Positions 61,801 to 64,000 of a stretch of 64,000 bases of DNA are shown here, piece by piece (the first letter of the stretch is position 1; each line of letters opens with the position of its first letter). The stretch is from assembly GCF_021129305.1 (NCBI RefSeq), contig NZ_JAJOMB010000002.1, positions 372,001-436,000 of the forward strand. The letters are read 5' to 3'. The notes beneath the pieces were generated by a model. The model did no database searches, was not told the DNA's origin, and saw only the letters and a list, made by a program, of their open reading frames with translations. A program made the position numbers and the translations under genes. The DNA comes from Kineosporia babensis (GTDB lineage: Bacteria; Actinomycetota; Actinomycetes; Actinomycetales; Kineosporiaceae).

Positions 61801-62850
61801 CCCGTCCAGGTCGATCATCACCGCGTTGCGGTAACCGGTGGCCAGGAACCGGGCGCCGGGCGGGATCCGGCCGCCGTCGTTGATCACCACCACGAACGGC
61901 TCTTCCCGCGAGGGGGTGGCCCCGCCCTCGAACTTGTCGCGCTCGCCGAACGCCTGCCCCAGCAGCCGTTCCACGTCCTCCAGGGAGTCGCCGAACAACC
62001 GCACCGGCCCGGCCGCGTCCACCGAACTGGTGTGCTGGGCGTGCGGCAGCCACTTCACCCAGGTCCAGTGCTCGGCGTTGTCCGCCGAGGAACACACCGC
62101 CACCAGCACCTCGTCCGGGGCGTGGAAGGTGACCAGCTGGGCCAGCAGGGCCCGGATCAGCCGCCGGGCGTCCTCCTTGGTGCCGTTGTCGCTGCCCACC
62201 CGGATGTGCGCGAAACCCCGCACGTACAGCGCCACCGGCTGGTCCGGGATCATCGTGTAGGCCTTGGTGAACCGGCGCAGGGCCTTGGCCGCCACCGGTT
62301 CCAGGTCCTCCACCGGCTTGGTCTGCAGCGGGGTGATCCGCACCGCCAGCCGCTGCGCGCCGTAACCCACTCGCAACTCACCGAAGTCGGGGTGCGCGGG
62401 CCGTCGCTCCCACAGCCGGCTGGTCATCGCCAGCGACCACAGCGACTCCGGGTCCGGGTGCCGCCAGGCCAGGGCCGAGCGCTGCTTCTCGGCGAAGGTG
62501 CGCACCTGCTTGCGGGTCTGCGACAGGTAACGCAGGTAGTCGCGCCGGTCGCCGCCGATCTGGTGCTTGCGGTCGCCGCCGGACATGATCAGCTGGCCGG
62601 CCGCCATCCCCATCATGCCGCCACCCATCATGGCCATCATCAGATAGCTCATCCCGCCGGCGCTGCCGTTGGTGGTGTACATCAGCATCATGCCGCCGGA
62701 GATCAGCAGCATCGGCAGCACGGTGACCAGCATCCGCATCCCGGCCGGTTTGTTCTCCGGCAGCTCGGGCGGTTCCTGCAGAGTGATCTCGCCGTGCGGC
62801 ATCTCCGGGCCGTTGCGGCGGGCCGGCCGGCGGAAGGGAACGGTTGTCAC
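58858..62850 (-). CDS. eccC: Type VII secretion FtsK/SpoIIIE ATPase EccC (EccCa-EccCb fused)
   Basis: 1,330 residues. Start chosen at GTG 62850 (VTTVPFRRPARRN; GGTGGAAGG just before), which fits EccC N-termini better than the frame's earlier ATG at 63006, and leaves the operator-like repeats outside. Two membrane helices (~40-90, Met/Gly-rich) precede three FtsK-type ATPase domains with P-loops GATGSGKS (K493), GPQSGKST (K850) and GDTESGKT (K1132). Walker B strands are LFLVVDEF, LFLVVDGW and LLFVLVDDYD, the second and third departing from the DE form. EccC recruits and drives secretion substrates through the membrane complex. Divergent from eccD. Confidence 0.95.
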   Translation of the reverse strand: MTTVPFRRPARRNGPEMPHGEITLQEPPELPENKPAGMRMLVTVLPMLLISGGMMLMYTTNGSAGGMSYLMMAMMGGGMMGMAAGQLIMSGGDRKHQIGGDRRDYLRYLSQTRKQVRTFAEKQRSALAWRHPDPESLWSLAMTSRLWERRPAHPDFGELRVGYGAQRLAVRITPLQTKPVEDLEPVAAKALRRFTKAYTMIPDQPVALYVRGFAHIRVGSDNGTKEDARRLIRALLAQLVTFHAPDEVLVAVCSSADNAEHWTWVKWLPHAQHTSSVDAAGPVRLFGDSLEDVERLLGQAFGERDKFEGGATPSREEPFVVVINDGGRIPPGARFLATGYRNAVMIDLDGHAAMAGRGVLTLDVKPDEVEMVKKDRVGREVRTRLCSPDGLSLPRAQTLARLLAPHTTRLGAGEQQVQDGLSADLDLPLLLGIDDLEKFDPRPAWAARKAKERLRVPIGVAADGSPIELDIKESAEDGMGPHGMLIGATGSGKSELLRTLVMALAATHSSETLNFVLVDFKGGATFAGLDELPHVSATITNLADEAALVDRMHDALSGELVRRQELLRAAGNYSSVRDYERARQKGAPLDPLPTLFLVVDEFSELIATHGDFIELFVMIGRLGRSLAVHLLLASQRLDDGRIHQLEGHLSYRIGLRTFSAMESRAVIGVPDAYELPSAPGNGYLRSDVATITRFKAAYVSGPHRLRSAKIRQEVIASQVLPYGVGYLPVAKPAEAPKPQVNEDEDEGVAAPLQSSVMSVLASRLIDQGPPAHQVWLPPLDTSPTLDQVLPPLLPDPERGLRPVETDPGQHLKVPIGLIDKPFEQIRDLLVVDLAGVGGHAGIAGGPQSGKSTLLRTLITGLALTHSPREVQFYCLDFGGGQLSSIGDLPHVGGVTGRHDPDRINRTIAEVLTILSDRERRFAELDVAGMPAYRELLAAGKVEDQFGDLFLVVDGWFTLRQEFEKAEEAAREIAGRGLNYGIHLLLTASRWSEVHHTMRDKIGTRLELRLGDAVESGIDLRAAAQVPKQPGRGLTDGKLHFLGALPRIDGQSTTDDLAGGIRHLVSSVVDTWTGPTVRPVRTLPGQLPLEQLPPAEGDLRIAIGLDETHLKPVWHDFRAQPHLTVLGDTESGKTNLLRVIVRGILSRYTAKEAKILAVDYRRELFDLIPEEYRLGYSVSVDTTRKSAQDAVAGLRPRLPGAEITPDQLRRRDWWKGPLLFVLVDDYDLLTGMDNPLSDLVPLLPQAGDIGLHVVLTRAAAGVMRMSMDPVLRRMQELNTPDLALSCPPNEGPLLGNVKARHLPPGRAQLLTRRGGRLIQTALAPAPERVAQ

Positions 62851-62930
62851 ACCTTCCACCACGGATGAACCCGGCCCGGCGCTCACCGAAAAATCCACCT
62901 CGGTGAGATTGCCGCCGATCCTGCCCACCG

Positions 62931-62951
62931 ACGTCCTTTGATCGAGGACGT
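62931..62951. promoter_or_regulatory. Operator-like repeat ACGTCC-N9-GGACGT, copy 1
   Basis: Inverted half-sites ACGTCC (62931-62936) and GGACGT (62946-62951) spaced by 9 bases, 81 bases before the chosen eccC start. The same half-sites and the same spacing occur again 68 bases further on. Confidence 0.6.
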
Positions 62952-62998
62952 TCCCGCGCACCTGCCGCACCCGCCCGCAGCCGGGTAGGTGAGCACGA

Positions 62999-63019
62999 AC
63001 GTCCATTGCTTATGGACGT
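62999..63019. promoter_or_regulatory. Operator-like repeat ACGTCC-N9-GGACGT, copy 2
   Basis: Second copy with identical half-sites and spacing; here the symmetry extends to 9 bp (AACGTCCAT / ATGGACGTT, 62998-63020) around TGCTT. It lies about 150 bases from eccC and 170 from eccD. Two equal sites suggest cooperative binding of a dimeric regulator. Confidence 0.6.
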
Positions 63020-63191
63020 TTGTGGCTGGGAGGAGTCACTGCCCACGGACGTCGGTGGTCACGCCGGGGTCGGCGGGCCGCCGGCGGCGGGGCGCCGAAG
63101 TTTCGGATTCGTCGAATCACCGCTTACCTGATGTTCACCGAATCCGGAAGCTTGCGGTGAACCGAGGGGCGGTCCGGCCCGTGCAACGGAT

Positions 63192-64000
63192 ATGCCCGAC
63201 CTCAGCACCGGCGAGTTGTGCCGACTCGTGATCACCGGACCGACCAGTCAGGTCGACCTGTCGGTGCCCGTGCACGTGCCGCTGTCCGACCTGATGCCCG
63301 CCCTGCTCCAGGCCCTCGGCCCGGACCTGGCCGACCGCGGCCTGGAGCACAGCGGCTGGGTCCTGCAGCGGCTCGGCGAGACCCCGCTCGACGAGGACCG
63401 CACGGTCGAGGAACTGCGCCTGGCCGACGGCCAGCACCTGCACCTGCGGCCGCGCTCGGAGCAGATCCCGCCGCTCGACTTCGACGACCTGATCGACGGC
63501 ATCGCCACCGGCCTGAGCGGCCGTTCCGGACTGTGGCGGGCCGCCTGGACCCGGACCGCGGCGCTGAGCGTGGCGGTGGCCGCGCTGGCCGCCGCGATCC
63601 TGGTGCTGCGGGCCGAACCGGGCTACGCCCACCCGATCTTCGGCCTGGTCGTCACGATCGCCTTCCTCAGCGCCGCGTGGACCGCCGAGCACCGGGTCAA
63701 GGACCGGGCCTTCGCGGTCACCCTGGCCGTGTGCGGGGTGACCTTCGCGGTGGACGGCTCGCTCGGGCTGATCGACGCGATCGCCCTGGACCCCGAGCTG
63801 TACGTGATGACCTCGCTGTTCGCGGCCACCGCGGGTCTGGTGGTGGCCGGGACCGCGGCCGTGCTGATCGTCGGCCCGCACCGGCCCGGCCCCTGGTTCG
63901 TCGCGATGCTGCTGGTGGCCGGGCTCACCCTGGCCACCGGTCTGCTGATGCTGGCCACCGAGTTCAGCAATGCCCAGATCGCCACCGTGGGCCTGGTCGC
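63192..64000 (+). CDS. eccD: Type VII secretion integral membrane protein EccD, 3' end outside window
   Basis: 269 residues visible from ATG at 63192; the frame is open at the right edge. The N-terminus (residues ~8-90) is a ubiquitin-like fold (CRLVITGPTSQVDLSVPVHV; LQRLGETPLDEDRTVEELRL), then a cytoplasmic linker and the first five or so of the usual eleven membrane helices from about residue 117. This is the EccD layout: a membrane core of the ESX translocon. Divergent from eccC with a shared control region. EccB/EccE/MycP would be expected further right. Confidence 0.92.
   Translation, partial: MPDLSTGELCRLVITGPTSQVDLSVPVHVPLSDLMPALLQALGPDLADRGLEHSGWVLQRLGETPLDEDRTVEELRLADGQHLHLRPRSEQIPPLDFDDLIDGIATGLSGRSGLWRAAWTRTAALSVAVAALAAAILVLRAEPGYAHPIFGLVVTIAFLSAAWTAEHRVKDRAFAVTLAVCGVTFAVDGSLGLIDAIALDPELYVMTSLFAATAGLVVAGTAAVLIVGPHRPGPWFVAMLLVAGLTLATGLLMLATEFSNAQIATVGLV

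Larger units (their letters stand above)
62851..63191. promoter_or_regulatory. Divergent eccC/eccD promoter region
   Basis: 341 bases with no supported gene. Besides the two ACGTCC-N9-GGACGT sites described separately, a further GGACGT half-site lies at 63047, a 13-bp palindrome GATTCGTCGAATC at 63106-63118, and GTTCACCG-N14-CGGTGAAC at 63133-63162 near the eccD start. The density of symmetric elements suggests multi-factor control. Confidence 0.6.

Noticed and set aside
60256-62868. 870-codon frame opposite eccC
   Set aside because: EccC is certain on the minus strand; the plus frame is a low-complexity shadow.

Overview
The window looks like a chromosomal segment of a high-GC, spore- or mycelium-type actinomycete. 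GC is very high throughout, GTG starts and ATGA/GTGA start-stop overlaps are frequent, and the gene content is actinobacterial: type VII secretion, a prmABCD propane monooxygenase, and NarL-family two-component pairs. Kineosporiaceae or a relative is a guess from the gene mix, not a demonstration. No rRNA, tRNA, transposase, integrase or CRISPR array was seen.

Layout. (1) 1-14 kb: the 3' part of a giant gene (>2,900 codons, cut by the left edge) with a papain-like toxin/deamidase domain. It is coupled to a beta-helix + EccA-type AAA ATPase and followed by two membrane-anchored ricin-type lectins. (2) 13.6-26.5 kb: general genes. These are a zinc alcohol dehydrogenase, an MMPL-kinase-regulator operon, a phosphatidylcholine synthase, another lectin, a DMT transporter, a DUF418 protein, an orphan kinase and a tandem pair of unknown proteins with LPDLP-type repeats. 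(3) 26.5-37.7 kb: a complete propane monooxygenase cluster. A GAF/Fis-type activator is divergent from prmA-prmB-prmC-prmD, an amidohydrolase, an MIP18-type assembly protein, an alcohol dehydrogenase and a dedicated GroEL. (4) 37.7-43.3 kb: an Nramp Mn transporter, a LysR regulator and a polar amino-acid ABC importer without an ATPase gene, followed by a class II glutamine amidotransferase. (5) 43.3-64 kb: a second giant gene (2,955 codons) with a helical N-terminus and the same kind of repeated beta modules. Next come a YbaB-like protein with an EccA-type C-terminal lid, another lectin, a kinase-like ATPase, CBM- and discoidin-type anchored proteins, an ECF sigma factor with a membrane-anchored degenerate ADP-ribosyltransferase-like partner, EccC, and the start of EccD running off the right edge.

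The most interesting reading is that regions 1 and 5 are two halves of one type VII secretion-linked system. Giant multi-module proteins (one armed with a papain-fold domain) would be the cargo. The beta-helix/AAA protein and the YbaB-lid protein would be cargo chaperones or adaptors. EccC/EccD would be the translocon. A family of type II membrane proteins with charged Pro/Lys/Glu stalks and C-terminal sugar-binding domains (three-lobed ricin, CBM, F5/8C) would decorate the cell surface next to the exit site. The divergent eccC/eccD promoter region carries two identical spaced palindromes (ACGTCC-N9-GGACGT), which suggests dedicated control. These functional links are inferred from domain content and gene order. 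EccB, EccE, MycP and small WXG100 partners are not in the window and may lie beyond the right edge.
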